Part shown: piece after piece, positions 8,564 through 17,809 of the stretch
Layout of the letters: every line of letters starts with the position of its first letter
Numbering within the stretch: the first letter of the stretch is position 1
Source of the DNA: Paludibacter sp. UBA6032
Lineage (GTDB): Bacteria; Bacteroidota; Bacteroidia; Bacteroidales; Paludibacteraceae
Length of the DNA stretch: 64,000 nt
NCBI GenBank assembly: GCA_002427885.1
Contig: DIZI01000034.1
Coordinates: 4,507-68,506, forward strand
Direction of reading: 5' to 3'
Translations under genes and position numbers: made by a program
Notes under the pieces: model-generated
What the model was told of the DNA's origin: nothing
The model's input: only the letters and a program-made list of their open reading frames with translations
Databases searched by the model: none

Positions 8564-10927
8564 TTAATAACCAACCTCATCAATATCAAGGTTACTATTC
8601 TCAACAATTTTGTTGCGTGCTCCTACATGAAAACGACTTATTTTTTTACTGATAATAAGCGTGGAAGGGATGCTATTTAATTCTTTTTTATTGGTTGCCG
8701 AAAATAGATTCCAGGCTTGATAACTGATAAGCATAAAGCTGAATTTGGAAAGTACACTCGTACTGATACGTGAATGTTTGTTCATTTTCACGGCATTTGG
8801 AAACTGTGCCTTCAATTCATCAATTGCTTTTCGAATAGATTCGTTAGAAGCAACTAATTTATTGATATCCAAAATATGAATTTGAACTTCGGAGTTGTTT
8901 TTCAATAATCTTCGTGCATATCGTAACAAAAATTCATCCGATGCACTTTGCAACAAAACCAACGTAGTGGTTATGGTCGTAAAACCCCGGTTGACAAATA
9001 CACCTACGCTACAATTACTGTGTTCGATAAAATAGCGTGTCTTATCTTTAATCAAGGTTCCGGGATAAAAAAAAGCTTGTTCCTGAGATACTTTATTTAT
9101 TATTTTATTTAGCCATTTAATATTTCCGAACAGAATTGTCTCTTTTATAAAAGGGATACCGGACGATGAAATACCTGCCCCAACCAATAAAAAGTCGAAG
9201 TTATTGTTATTTACTGTTTTTACAATTCCCAATTCAATATTATCCGTCACTTTATATTCTGTAGCTATCGGTATTACGAGTCTTGTCGCTTCATCCTTAA
9301 CCGCTTTGAAGCTTTCAATCGAGAATTGTTCGCCGTAAATAGGATTCGTATCGGTCCCCGGTGTAATATGCAAAACCGTGACTGCCAAACTATTTTTAGT
9401 TCCATCGAGTACTGTTTTGGCTACATTAAGTAAAGCCTTACCATTTTCCGGGTTACCGGAAGCAATCAGTGCTTTAAATACACCTTGTTTTTGTTGAAGA
9501 ATATATTCTTCTTCCACATCTTTTTCGGGGAAGATATGGTTGATTATGGATAGTGCAGGTGTAGTCATAAATGTTGTTACAAGTGCCATTATAACCAACA
9601 TAACGAAAATTGAAGGAGGAAGAATACCCATTTCATACCCGATATTCAAAACGATAAGCTCCATCAATCCACGTGTATTCATTAATACTCCAATAGATAA
9701 GCTATCATGCCAACTTTCACCTAAAATTTTTGCTGTAAAAGCTCCTCCTGCAAATTTTCCGGTCACTGCGACTAAAATAAAAAGACCACAAATACCCCAC
9801 AGATAAGGTGAATTAAGCAACCCTATTTCGGTACGAAGTCCGGTAAATACAAAAAACAAAGGCAAAAGGAGTGTTACAGATACATCTTGAATTTTTTCAA
9901 TAATCAATTTACGAAAATTCGCTAAAGGAGGCATAACTACACCTGCTAAAAATGAACCAAACAATGCATGAATGCCTATAGCCTGGGTGGTAAACGCTGA
10001 AAGAATTAATATTAGTAATAAAAAAGCCACAATACTTTTATTCAAAACTTCGCTGTTGTGGTAAATCTCACCAACACGCTTCAGAAATGGACGAACTATA
10101 AACAGCATGACTAACACATACACAACAGCCATTCCAATAGTGTACAAAGAACTGATAAAACTACCTGTTTTAGCAATAGCAATAACTGCTGCCAGTATAC
10201 ACCATGCAGTGACATCATCGTTGGCAGCACTTGCTATGGCAATAGTGCCCAAATGTGTTTTACTCAAACCCTTTTCCTGAATTATACGCGCTAACACCGG
10301 GAAAGCAGTAATACTCATAGATATACCTATAAATAAGGCAAAAGAAAGAAAATCAGTCTGAGCTGCAGCAAATTCTTTATATACAAAAAATGCCAACAAC
10401 ATACCCAAAAAATAAGGAATCAAAATGCTGGAATGACTGATTACATAAGTCTCACTGATTTTTTCTTTTAGTACATTTAAATTCAGTTCCATTCCAATGG
10501 TAAACATGAACAGAATAAGTCCGACCTGGCTTAAAATATACAAGTTCCCCAGCGATTTTGCAGCAAATAAAAAATGAAAAGCTTCCGGATAAAAATATCC
10601 TAACAACGAAGTACCTAACACAATACCGGCCAGAATTTCGCCAATCACTGTTGGTTGTCCTATTTTAGCAAATAAATACCCAAAAATACGTGAGACAATC
10701 AGGATGGATATAATTTGAAGCAATAACATAGCCGATGGTTCAGCAATATTATGCAAAATCGAAAATCGAAATGAATCAAAACCATTCGTGCTGATGTTGG
10801 AATGCAGAGCCAGCTTATTAACACCATCAAGCGATTCTCCTTTTTGAAATAGTATAAAAGTTAAGATGCCGAACAAACTTAACATCAACACATAGAAAAG
10901 CCATGTTTTAAAATGATTTGTTTTCAT
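8564..10927 (-). CDS. CPA2/CHX-like cation:proton antiporter with C-terminal USP-like region
   Basis: A 787-residue inner-membrane protein. After one N-terminal membrane segment (about 10-28), residues about 65-460 hold roughly twelve membrane spans of the Na+/H+ exchanger type. Marks are GEILAGIVLGTSLLG, MSITAFPVLARI and SAANDDVTAWCILA, where the adjacent Asp pair is the ion-binding position in this superfamily. GIHALFGSFLAGVVMPP and LMNTRGLMELIVLNIG also match CHX-type proteins. The last 300 residues are a soluble region resembling paired universal-stress-protein-like domains, as in plant CHX exchangers. The role is probably monovalent cation and pH homeostasis; the ion is not predictable. 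A canonical -7 element lies at 11044-11051. Confidence 0.88.
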   Translation of the reverse strand: MKTNHFKTWLFYVLMLSLFGILTFILFQKGESLDGVNKLALHSNISTNGFDSFRFSILHNIAEPSAMLLLQIISILIVSRIFGYLFAKIGQPTVIGEILAGIVLGTSLLGYFYPEAFHFLFAAKSLGNLYILSQVGLILFMFTIGMELNLNVLKEKISETYVISHSSILIPYFLGMLLAFFVYKEFAAAQTDFLSFALFIGISMSITAFPVLARIIQEKGLSKTHLGTIAIASAANDDVTAWCILAAVIAIAKTGSFISSLYTIGMAVVYVLVMLFIVRPFLKRVGEIYHNSEVLNKSIVAFLLLILILSAFTTQAIGIHALFGSFLAGVVMPPLANFRKLIIEKIQDVSVTLLLPLFFVFTGLRTEIGLLNSPYLWGICGLFILVAVTGKFAGGAFTAKILGESWHDSLSIGVLMNTRGLMELIVLNIGYEMGILPPSIFVMLVIMALVTTFMTTPALSIINHIFPEKDVEEEYILQQKQGVFKALIASGNPENGKALLNVAKTVLDGTKNSLAVTVLHITPGTDTNPIYGEQFSIESFKAVKDEATRLVIPIATEYKVTDNIELGIVKTVNNNNFDFLLVGAGISSSGIPFIKETILFGNIKWLNKIINKVSQEQAFFYPGTLIKDKTRYFIEHSNCSVGVFVNRGFTTITTTLVLLQSASDEFLLRYARRLLKNNSEVQIHILDINKLVASNESIRKAIDELKAQFPNAVKMNKHSRISTSVLSKFSFMLISYQAWNLFSATNKKELNSIPSTLIISKKISRFHVGARNKIVENSNLDIDEVGY

Positions 10928-11043
10928 GTGAGAGCATTTAATTTCTAAAATATCTGCATTATTTACTTAAAACAGTATTCCAATTATTATTTCATTTTTA
11001 AAAAAAGACAATCCTATTAGGACAGAATAAACAAATTTGTACG

Positions 11044-11051
11044 CAAAGGTA
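11044..11051 (-). promoter_or_regulatory. -7 promoter element for the antiporter gene
   Basis: On the minus strand this reads TACCTTTG, followed by CG, a very typical Bacteroidota TAnnTTTG element. It lies 117 bases upstream of the antiporter ATG. The -33 element is not clear. Confidence 0.55.
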
Positions 11052-11120
11052 ATGATTTTTTGAGGTTTAAGAGCTTAAAAGTTAAGAATAATTTGTATAT
11101 TGAGTGAAGATTAAGAATGG

Positions 11121-11152
11121 GTTGGGTATATACAATTTTTTGTTTAGTTTTG
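11121..11152 (+). promoter_or_regulatory. Promoter of the TerC-family gene
   Basis: TAGTTTTG at 11145-11152 is a full -7 match. GTTG at 11121-11124 sits at the expected -33 position with a 20-base spacer. The ATG follows at 11200, leaving a leader of about 40 bases. I looked for a manganese (yybP-ykoY) riboswitch here and saw none. Confidence 0.6.
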
Positions 11153-11199
11153 TATGAGTTTTCTGATATCAATGTCAGAAAATAATCATCCGATTAAAT

Positions 11200-12168
11200 A
11201 TGGAAATAGGTATTAATTTTTGGATAGGTTTTATTGTCTTTGTTCTTATCATGTTATCCCTCGACTTATTCGTTTTTCATAAGAAAAACACGGAGGTAAA
11301 AGTCAAAGAAGCCCTTTTATGGAGTTTGTTCTGGATTGGTTTAGCCGTCATTTTTAATTTGGGGATTTACTACTTTATTGGTAAGGTCAAAGCACTGGAA
11401 TTTCTCACAGGTTATCTGATTGAAGAATCACTAAGCGTTGATAACCTTTTTGTTTTTATCATGATATTCGGCTTCTTCAAAATTGAGCCAAAATTTCAGC
11501 ACAAAATACTATTCTGGGGTATAATAGGTGCCATTGTCATGCGAGGGGTATTTATTTTTGCAGGAGTAGCATTAATTCAAAAGTTTGATTGGGTTATGTA
11601 CATTTTTGGTGCTTTTTTGATTTACACTGGTATTCACATGCTGGTTGAAAAGAAAGAAGAATCTGAGTTTGATCCCAATCAGAATTTTGTTATCAGGACT
11701 TTCAAAAAAATTATGCCGGTAACCGACGATATGTCTGTTCCTCATTTTTTTATTAAGAAAAATAGAATCATTTATGCCACCCCATTTTTTGTTGTTCTGC
11801 TGTTTATCGAAGCTTCCGACCTGATATTTGCAGTCGATTCTATCCCTGCCGTACTTTCTGTTTCCAAGGATCCATTTATCGTTTACACATCAAATATATT
11901 TGCCATTTTAGGGCTACGGTCACTCTACTTTGCATTACACGGAATCATGGCTTATTTCCATTATCTGAAATATGCTCTATCCGGTATCCTTACCTTTATC
12001 GGACTTAAAATGTGTGTGAACGAATTCTCTGCCCAGTTCGGGCATTCCTTTTACATTTCAAATTTCGTGTCGCTGGCAGTAATAGTTGCATTTTTAACTG
12101 CTTCCATTCTTTTATCAGTAGTGGTAAAGAAAAGACAGGAACGACATTCCTCAAAACTGCTGGAATAA
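11200..12168 (+). CDS. TerC/Alx family membrane protein (probable metal exporter)
   Basis: A 322-residue integral membrane protein with about nine hydrophobic spans. The family-defining acidic motifs are present in pairs: EESLSVDNLFVF around residue 76 and EASDLIFAVDSIPAVL around residue 204. These belong to the TerC/Alx branch, in which bacterial members export manganese or load metal onto secreted proteins. The full-length Alx-like layout, including the MLVEKKEESEFDPNQN loop and the TSNIFAILGLRSLYFAL span, is intact. Neighbours are an antiporter and unrelated surface proteins, so metal homeostasis is inferred from family only. It has its own promoter. Confidence 0.9.
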   Translation: MEIGINFWIGFIVFVLIMLSLDLFVFHKKNTEVKVKEALLWSLFWIGLAVIFNLGIYYFIGKVKALEFLTGYLIEESLSVDNLFVFIMIFGFFKIEPKFQHKILFWGIIGAIVMRGVFIFAGVALIQKFDWVMYIFGAFLIYTGIHMLVEKKEESEFDPNQNFVIRTFKKIMPVTDDMSVPHFFIKKNRIIYATPFFVVLLFIEASDLIFAVDSIPAVLSVSKDPFIVYTSNIFAILGLRSLYFALHGIMAYFHYLKYALSGILTFIGLKMCVNEFSAQFGHSFYISNFVSLAVIVAFLTASILLSVVVKKRQERHSSKLLE

Positions 12169-12213
12169 GATGTTTATAATTAACTGATTACGAATGGTTT
12201 CAATTAACTGATT

Positions 12214-14859
12214 ATGAGAAATATTTATCGGCTGTTTCTTTTAGAATTATTTTTGTCAATCTCTTTTTTATCATTTTCTTCAAACTCTCAAACAGCAACT
12301 TTCAAACAAACAATTGCCAAACGATTTGTTAAACAATGGGTCAGTATGCCCCAGGAAAAAGTCTATCTTCAAACTGACAAACCATATTATAGTGCAGGTG
12401 AAAAAATCTGGTTCAAAGGATATGTAGTTAATGCTGCTACAAATCTACCGAATACTTTAAGTCAGTTTATTTATGTTGAATTAATTGATAAATCGAGTGC
12501 TGTTATTTCCCGGATAAAAATCAAAAAAGACTCACTGGGATTTGCCGGATTTATCGACTTAAAGCCGGAACTTCCATCAGGAAACTACGCCCTCCGCGCC
12601 TATACTTTTTGGATGCAAAATATCGGTACAGATTTCTTCTTTAAAAAAGTTATTTACATCGGAAACGCTATCGACGATTTTGTTTCAAGCAAGATAAGCT
12701 ATGGTAAGACTCTGAATGGTAAAACTCCCGTTACAATTCTTTTCAGCAATGCATCAAAAAATCCTCTTTCAGGTAAAAATGTAGAAATAAGTCAAAACTG
12801 GGGTAAGGATCAGAATAAAAAAATTACACTGACAACCAATAAAGATGGAAGAATCAGTTGGATATTAACTATCGACTCAACAGATAATTCAACGAAAATA
12901 GTTGAAGCGTCGATTAACGAAACCGGATTAAAATATAAGAACAAGTATTATCTTCCGAATTTCATATCCGATTGTGATGTCCAATTCTTTCCCGAAAGTG
13001 GTACTTTGTTAAATAACTATCTTCAGACTGTTGCATTTAAAGCCATCGGTTCTAATGGCTTATCTGTTGAAGTTTCCGGGAAAGTGTTTTCAGATAAAAA
13101 TGAAGAGGTGGTTGATTTTTCAAGTTCATATAAAGGAATGGGCAAATTTATTATCCAGACCGATTCGGGTGTAAACTATTATGCTCTTGTAAAATCTGCG
13201 AATGGAATTGAAAAGCGGTTTAGCTTCCCTGTAGCAAAGCTGAAGGGAATTGCTATACATCTGGTTTACAACAGAGGAAAAATTTTGTATGAAGTTAATA
13301 ATAGCACTTCTCTGCCGGACACTTCATTATTTCTCCTCATTCACTCAAGGGGCAGGGTGCTCCTTACACTTCCACTTTTTGACATATCCGGACAAGTTTC
13401 CGAGACTTTACTTCCACCAGGTATTGTTTCTTTTTCTGTCATCGATTCCATTGGAAATACTTACTGCGAAAGGCTTTGCTTTGTACATAACCTTATACCG
13501 CCAACAATTACCATGGAATCAGACAAAACGGTTTATGGCAAACGCGAACCTGTCGATTTGAAGTTTAATATACAGTCTGCATTAGCTAAATCATGCGAAG
13601 GTAGCTTCTCTATCAGTGTAACCGATAGCCATATTGTCAAGCCGGATAGTTTAACCGATAATATAATCAGCTATTTTTTACTCAGTTCAGATATTAAGGG
13701 CTATATCGAAGATCCGGCTTCATATTTTACAGACAATCAGAATTTAACCCGCGAGAAAATGGATAATCTGATGTTAACCCAAGGCTGGAGACGATTCAGT
13801 ACGGCCGAAGTTGTCAAAGGTATTTATAAAGAACCGGGGTATTATATGGAAGCAGGTCAGGCACTTTCAGGAAAGGTGTTGAACTTATTTAATAAACCCT
13901 CCAAAAATTGTGGAATAATTATGTTTTCCCCATACAAATCGTTGATTAAACTGGCACAAACGGATAGTCTTGGGCGTTATTTGATAGATGGAATTGAATT
14001 CCCTGACAGTACTTCATTTGTTTTAAAAGCAAAAAAAAGTAAGACCTTCGGTGATGTAGAAATTATCCCCGATCAGGATATATTCCCAACATCATCTGTA
14101 TATATTCCCATTCAACAAACTAAAGACTCGGTTAATTTAAAGGATTATTTACTCCAGAGTAAAGAAAAATATTACAACGACGGGGGTATGCGCGTTGTGA
14201 ATTTGGGTGAAGTGGTTGTTAGTGCAGACGCGGTCAAAAAGGAAGAAACTCATTATTACTCAGGAATGGAAGACAATAAGTTTACTTCGGAACAACTTGA
14301 AAAGTATCCGGGATATACTGTTTTTGAAATGTTGAGTATGGTGGCAGGGGTCCAGGTAAACGGTCAGGATGTTACAATCCGGGGTGCAAAAGGCGGTCCT
14401 TTATTTCTGATAGATGAAATTGAATCAAATAATATAGAGGATGTCGCTTACCTTACCACCGAGGATATTGAAGATATTTCGGTTTTCAAGGGAGCCGGCG
14501 CAACAATGTTTGGTTCACGTGGTGGTAACGGAGTGGTTGCTATTTCTCTAAAAAAAGGATATGTGCGTAAGGCGGAGACTCCGATTAGTTTAGTATCGGT
14601 AACTCCACTCGGCTACCAAAAGCCAAGTGAATTCTATGTTCCAAAGTATAATATCGATAGTGTCCGGTTAAATTCGCAACCGGATCTGAGAACGACCATT
14701 TATTGGAATCCAAAACTGGTTGCAGATAGTACGGGAACAGTTCATGTTAAATTCTACACAGCTGACAAACCAGACAATTATTCGCTGACTTTGGAAGGAA
14801 TAACCAATAAGGGTGAGATTTGCAGGTTTCAGGGGATGTTAAGACGTGAAGGGTACTGA
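12214..14859 (+). CDS. Exported MG2-like / TonB-plug protein without beta-barrel (copy 1)
   Basis: An 881-residue secreted protein with an N-terminal signal (LLELFLSISFLSFSSNSQ). An MG2-like macroglobulin domain follows directly, with the hallmark EKVYLQTDKPYYSAGEKIW around residue 49. The centre holds beta-rich domains. A carboxypeptidase-regulatory-like region comes around residues 550-650, then a TonB-receptor plug-like domain (about 690-795) with LGEVVVSADAV, FEMLSMVAGVQV, GGPLFLIDEIE and MFGSRGGNGVVAISLKKG. It stops about 90 residues later, so the roughly 600-residue barrel of a true receptor is absent. Such proteins are common in Bacteroidota and their role is unsettled. The next gene is a paralogue of exactly the same length. 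Confidence 0.82.
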   Translation: MRNIYRLFLLELFLSISFLSFSSNSQTATFKQTIAKRFVKQWVSMPQEKVYLQTDKPYYSAGEKIWFKGYVVNAATNLPNTLSQFIYVELIDKSSAVISRIKIKKDSLGFAGFIDLKPELPSGNYALRAYTFWMQNIGTDFFFKKVIYIGNAIDDFVSSKISYGKTLNGKTPVTILFSNASKNPLSGKNVEISQNWGKDQNKKITLTTNKDGRISWILTIDSTDNSTKIVEASINETGLKYKNKYYLPNFISDCDVQFFPESGTLLNNYLQTVAFKAIGSNGLSVEVSGKVFSDKNEEVVDFSSSYKGMGKFIIQTDSGVNYYALVKSANGIEKRFSFPVAKLKGIAIHLVYNRGKILYEVNNSTSLPDTSLFLLIHSRGRVLLTLPLFDISGQVSETLLPPGIVSFSVIDSIGNTYCERLCFVHNLIPPTITMESDKTVYGKREPVDLKFNIQSALAKSCEGSFSISVTDSHIVKPDSLTDNIISYFLLSSDIKGYIEDPASYFTDNQNLTREKMDNLMLTQGWRRFSTAEVVKGIYKEPGYYMEAGQALSGKVLNLFNKPSKNCGIIMFSPYKSLIKLAQTDSLGRYLIDGIEFPDSTSFVLKAKKSKTFGDVEIIPDQDIFPTSSVYIPIQQTKDSVNLKDYLLQSKEKYYNDGGMRVVNLGEVVVSADAVKKEETHYYSGMEDNKFTSEQLEKYPGYTVFEMLSMVAGVQVNGQDVTIRGAKGGPLFLIDEIESNNIEDVAYLTTEDIEDISVFKGAGATMFGSRGGNGVVAISLKKGYVRKAETPISLVSVTPLGYQKPSEFYVPKYNIDSVRLNSQPDLRTTIYWNPKLVADSTGTVHVKFYTADKPDNYSLTLEGITNKGEICRFQGMLRREGY

Positions 14860-15094
14860 TTTTTTATAGTTAATAAAAAGTGGCTCGATTTTTGATATCC
14901 AAAATTAACAAAATAGTATTCCAATATACTTTCAACCTGAAAGCTACTGAACTTATCTAACAAGGTGTATCATAAAGAGCATCATTTATTTTATATCAAT
15001 TCTTTCTAACGATTCCTGTAAATTTCATTTCCTGATATGTAAATTGAATCTGTGTATGAAAAAATCAGATCCTGAAATAGCTAAAAAACTAATT

Positions 15095-17740
15095 ATGAAA
15101 CAAGCAGAACGATTAACGCTGCTTGTTTTATTTGCTTCAATATCATTTTATTCATTTTCGGAAAATAACCAGGGACAGAGCTTTAGCAGAAAAATTGAAA
15201 CACTATTCAGCAAGTATTTAGTAAATGTACCTCAGGAAAAAATTTACCTGCAAACCGATAAACCTTATTACAGTGCAGGGGAAGCAATCTGGTTTAAAGC
15301 TTATGTTGTAAATGCCGCCTCCCATCTTCCGAATACTTTAAGCCGGTATATTTACGTAGAACTGATAGACAAGTCAAACGCCGTCATCAGACGGGTTAAA
15401 ATCAAAAAGGATTCGTTAGGATTTGCCGGGTTTATCGAACTAAAACCCGAACTTTCTTCCGGCAATTATGCTCTGCGGGCCTATACGAATTGGATGCAAA
15501 ATATCGGAATGGATTTCTTCTTTAAAAAGAATATTTACATAGGAAATGCTATCGATAATTTTGTTTCAAGCCGGATAATATATGGTAAAACCATTAATGA
15601 CCAAACGCCTGTTTCGATTATTTTCAGCGATGCTTCAAAGAAAGCGGTTACAGGAAAGACTGTTGAACTTATTCAAAACTGGAATGCAGACAGGAATAAA
15701 AAAACAACTCTCACAACCGATAAAGAGGGGAAAATAAGCTGGCTTTTGACTGATGAGGCTGTTAAAGAAAGCGCATCAAAGTTCATTGAAGTATCCATTA
15801 ACGATCCGGGCTATCAATATAAAAACAGATTCTTTATTCCCGTATTAAATAACGATTTTGATGTTCAGTTTTTTCCGGAAAGTGGCAATCTCTTAACCAA
15901 CCTTCCTCAAATAATTGCATTTAAGGCCATCGGACCCGATGGTTTATCCGTTGATGTGACGGGAAAGATTTTTTCCGATCAAAATACTGAAGTAACTCAA
16001 TTCAGCACCAGCCATAAAGGAATGGGAAAGTTCACACTTCAACCCAATTCGGGAGAAAAATATTATGTCCTTGTAAAGGCTAAAAACGGAATGGAAAAAC
16101 GGTTTGAGCTTCCGGCTTCTCAGACACAGGGTGTATCTTTACATTTAAGCCACAATAAAAGCAGGTTTTATTACGAAATAAGAAACAATACAGTTTTGCA
16201 GAATAGTGCTTTGTTTTTATTAATTCATTCTCGTGGCAGAGTATTGGTAATTCAGGCATTAAACCAACATTTGAGAGGCTATATTTCCGAATCATTACTT
16301 CCTGAAGGGATCGTTTCTTTTGCTATTATTGATTCAGTTGGGAATACATACTGCGAAAGGCTTAGCTTTGTTAATCAACAGAATGCCCCAATAATTAATA
16401 TGGAGACTGATAAACCGGTTTACGGGAAACGAAAACCGGTCAATCTGAGTTTGAATATACAGTCAGCTTTAGGAAAATCCCTTACCGGAAATTTTTCAAT
16501 CAGTATCACCGATAACAGCACTGTAAAACAAGACAGTCTTTCTGACAATATATTGAGTTATCTTTTGTTATGTTCGGATATCAGAGGATATATTGAGGAC
16601 CCGGCAGACTATTTTAAAAGCAATACAGATTCCACCCGCGAAAAACAGGATATTCTCATGCTAACTCAGGGTTGGAGTCGATTCAATACAGCGGACATCA
16701 TAAAAGGAAAACAGGAGCCTCTGCCATATTATATGGAAGCAGGACAAACGATTACGGGTAAGGTGTTGAATATTTTTAATAAACCATCCAAAAATTGCGG
16801 AATCATCCTGTTTTCACCCTATAAATCAACAATTAAACTGACCCAAACGGATTCTACAGGTTGTTTTTTAATTGATGGTATTGATTTTCCGGATAGTACC
16901 TCTTTTATATTGAAGGCAAAGAAGAAGAATACTTTTGGAGATGTTGAAATTATCTCAGATCCAGATGTGTTTCCAAAAACGGATGTTTTCATTCCGGTTC
17001 AACATCCGGTTGACACTTTAGCATTTAATGACTATTCCCTTCAGAGCAAGGAAAAGTATTATACCGAAGGCGGTCTTCGCATGGTCAATCTGGGTGAAGT
17101 AACAGTCGATGCCGATGCAATTAAAAAGAATAAAGAAAATCATTATTCGGGGTTGGAAGGCACAAGATTTACAGCCGAACAGCTTGAAAATTATCCCGGA
17201 TACAGTATATTTAATATTTTGTCGATGATGCCGGGTGTAAGAGTATCTGGTGAAAGTGTTTATTTTAGGAACAGTGATAAACCTCCTTTGTTTCTGATAG
17301 ACGACATCGAATCTACGAATGATGAAATTGCTTACCTGAATGCGAATGATGTAGAAGAAATCTCAGTTTTCAACGGAGCAAACGCGACCATCTTCGGATC
17401 CAGGGGTTCAAGTGGAGTTGTAGCTATTGCCCTAAAAAAAGGGTATATCCGGGATGATGAGACACCGCCAAGCTTAATCAACATATCACCGTTGGGATAT
17501 CAAAAATCACGTGAATTCTATGTACCAAAATATAACATCGATGATGTTCGGTTAAACACTCCGTTTGACCTTCGAACAACCATTTACTGGAATCCAAAAC
17601 TTCTGGTTGATAGTACCGGAACAGCTCATGTTCAATTCTACACAGCCGACAAACCAAATAATTATTCAGTGGTTTTGGAAGGGCTTACCAATAAAGGCGA
17701 TATATGCCGCTATACAGGGATAATTAGAAGAGAAGACTGA
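15095..17740 (+). CDS. Exported MG2-like / TonB-plug protein without beta-barrel (copy 2)
   Basis: The paralogue of the preceding gene, similar along its entire length with the same order of domains: EKIYLQTDKPYYSAGEAIW, a plug-like domain with LGEVTVDADAI, FNILSMMPGVRV and IFGSRGSSGVVAIALKKG, and the same FYVPKYNIDxVRLN ending. The open frame could begin at a TTG at 15044 or ATG at 15056, but ATG 15095 starts a normal signal peptide (MKQAERLTLLVLFASISFYS) and gives exactly 881 residues, identical to copy 1. That settles the start. The segments differ most in the plug region, which suggests diverged partners. A bidirectional terminator follows. Confidence 0.82.
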   Translation: MKQAERLTLLVLFASISFYSFSENNQGQSFSRKIETLFSKYLVNVPQEKIYLQTDKPYYSAGEAIWFKAYVVNAASHLPNTLSRYIYVELIDKSNAVIRRVKIKKDSLGFAGFIELKPELSSGNYALRAYTNWMQNIGMDFFFKKNIYIGNAIDNFVSSRIIYGKTINDQTPVSIIFSDASKKAVTGKTVELIQNWNADRNKKTTLTTDKEGKISWLLTDEAVKESASKFIEVSINDPGYQYKNRFFIPVLNNDFDVQFFPESGNLLTNLPQIIAFKAIGPDGLSVDVTGKIFSDQNTEVTQFSTSHKGMGKFTLQPNSGEKYYVLVKAKNGMEKRFELPASQTQGVSLHLSHNKSRFYYEIRNNTVLQNSALFLLIHSRGRVLVIQALNQHLRGYISESLLPEGIVSFAIIDSVGNTYCERLSFVNQQNAPIINMETDKPVYGKRKPVNLSLNIQSALGKSLTGNFSISITDNSTVKQDSLSDNILSYLLLCSDIRGYIEDPADYFKSNTDSTREKQDILMLTQGWSRFNTADIIKGKQEPLPYYMEAGQTITGKVLNIFNKPSKNCGIILFSPYKSTIKLTQTDSTGCFLIDGIDFPDSTSFILKAKKKNTFGDVEIISDPDVFPKTDVFIPVQHPVDTLAFNDYSLQSKEKYYTEGGLRMVNLGEVTVDADAIKKNKENHYSGLEGTRFTAEQLENYPGYSIFNILSMMPGVRVSGESVYFRNSDKPPLFLIDDIESTNDEIAYLNANDVEEISVFNGANATIFGSRGSSGVVAIALKKGYIRDDETPPSLINISPLGYQKSREFYVPKYNIDDVRLNTPFDLRTTIYWNPKLLVDSTGTAHVQFYTADKPNNYSVVLEGLTNKGDICRYTGIIRRED

Positions 17741-17756
17741 TAAGATATTACTAAAC

Positions 17757-17794
17757 AAAAAAGGAGGAAAATCCTGCGATTTCCCTCCTTTTTT
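17757..17794. terminator. Bidirectional terminator between convergent genes
   Basis: An A-tract and GGAGG (17757-17767) pair with CCTCC and a T-tract (17784-17794), with further pairing of GGAAAATC with GATTTCC inside the loop. A-run on one side and T-run on the other let it act for both the plus-strand gene ending at 17740 and the minus-strand gene ending at 17810. Confidence 0.88.
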
Positions 17795-17809
17795 CATTTA
17801 CTATCAGGC

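Noticed and set aside
10928..11199. Manganese riboswitch (yybP-ykoY) before the TerC-family gene
   Set aside because: The conserved loop sequences are not visible and the leader from the predicted promoter is only about 40 bases.
15044..15094. Upstream TTG/ATG starts for the second MG2-plug protein
   Set aside because: They put 13 to 17 charged residues before a normal signal peptide; the ATG at 15095 gives the same 881 residues as the paralogue.
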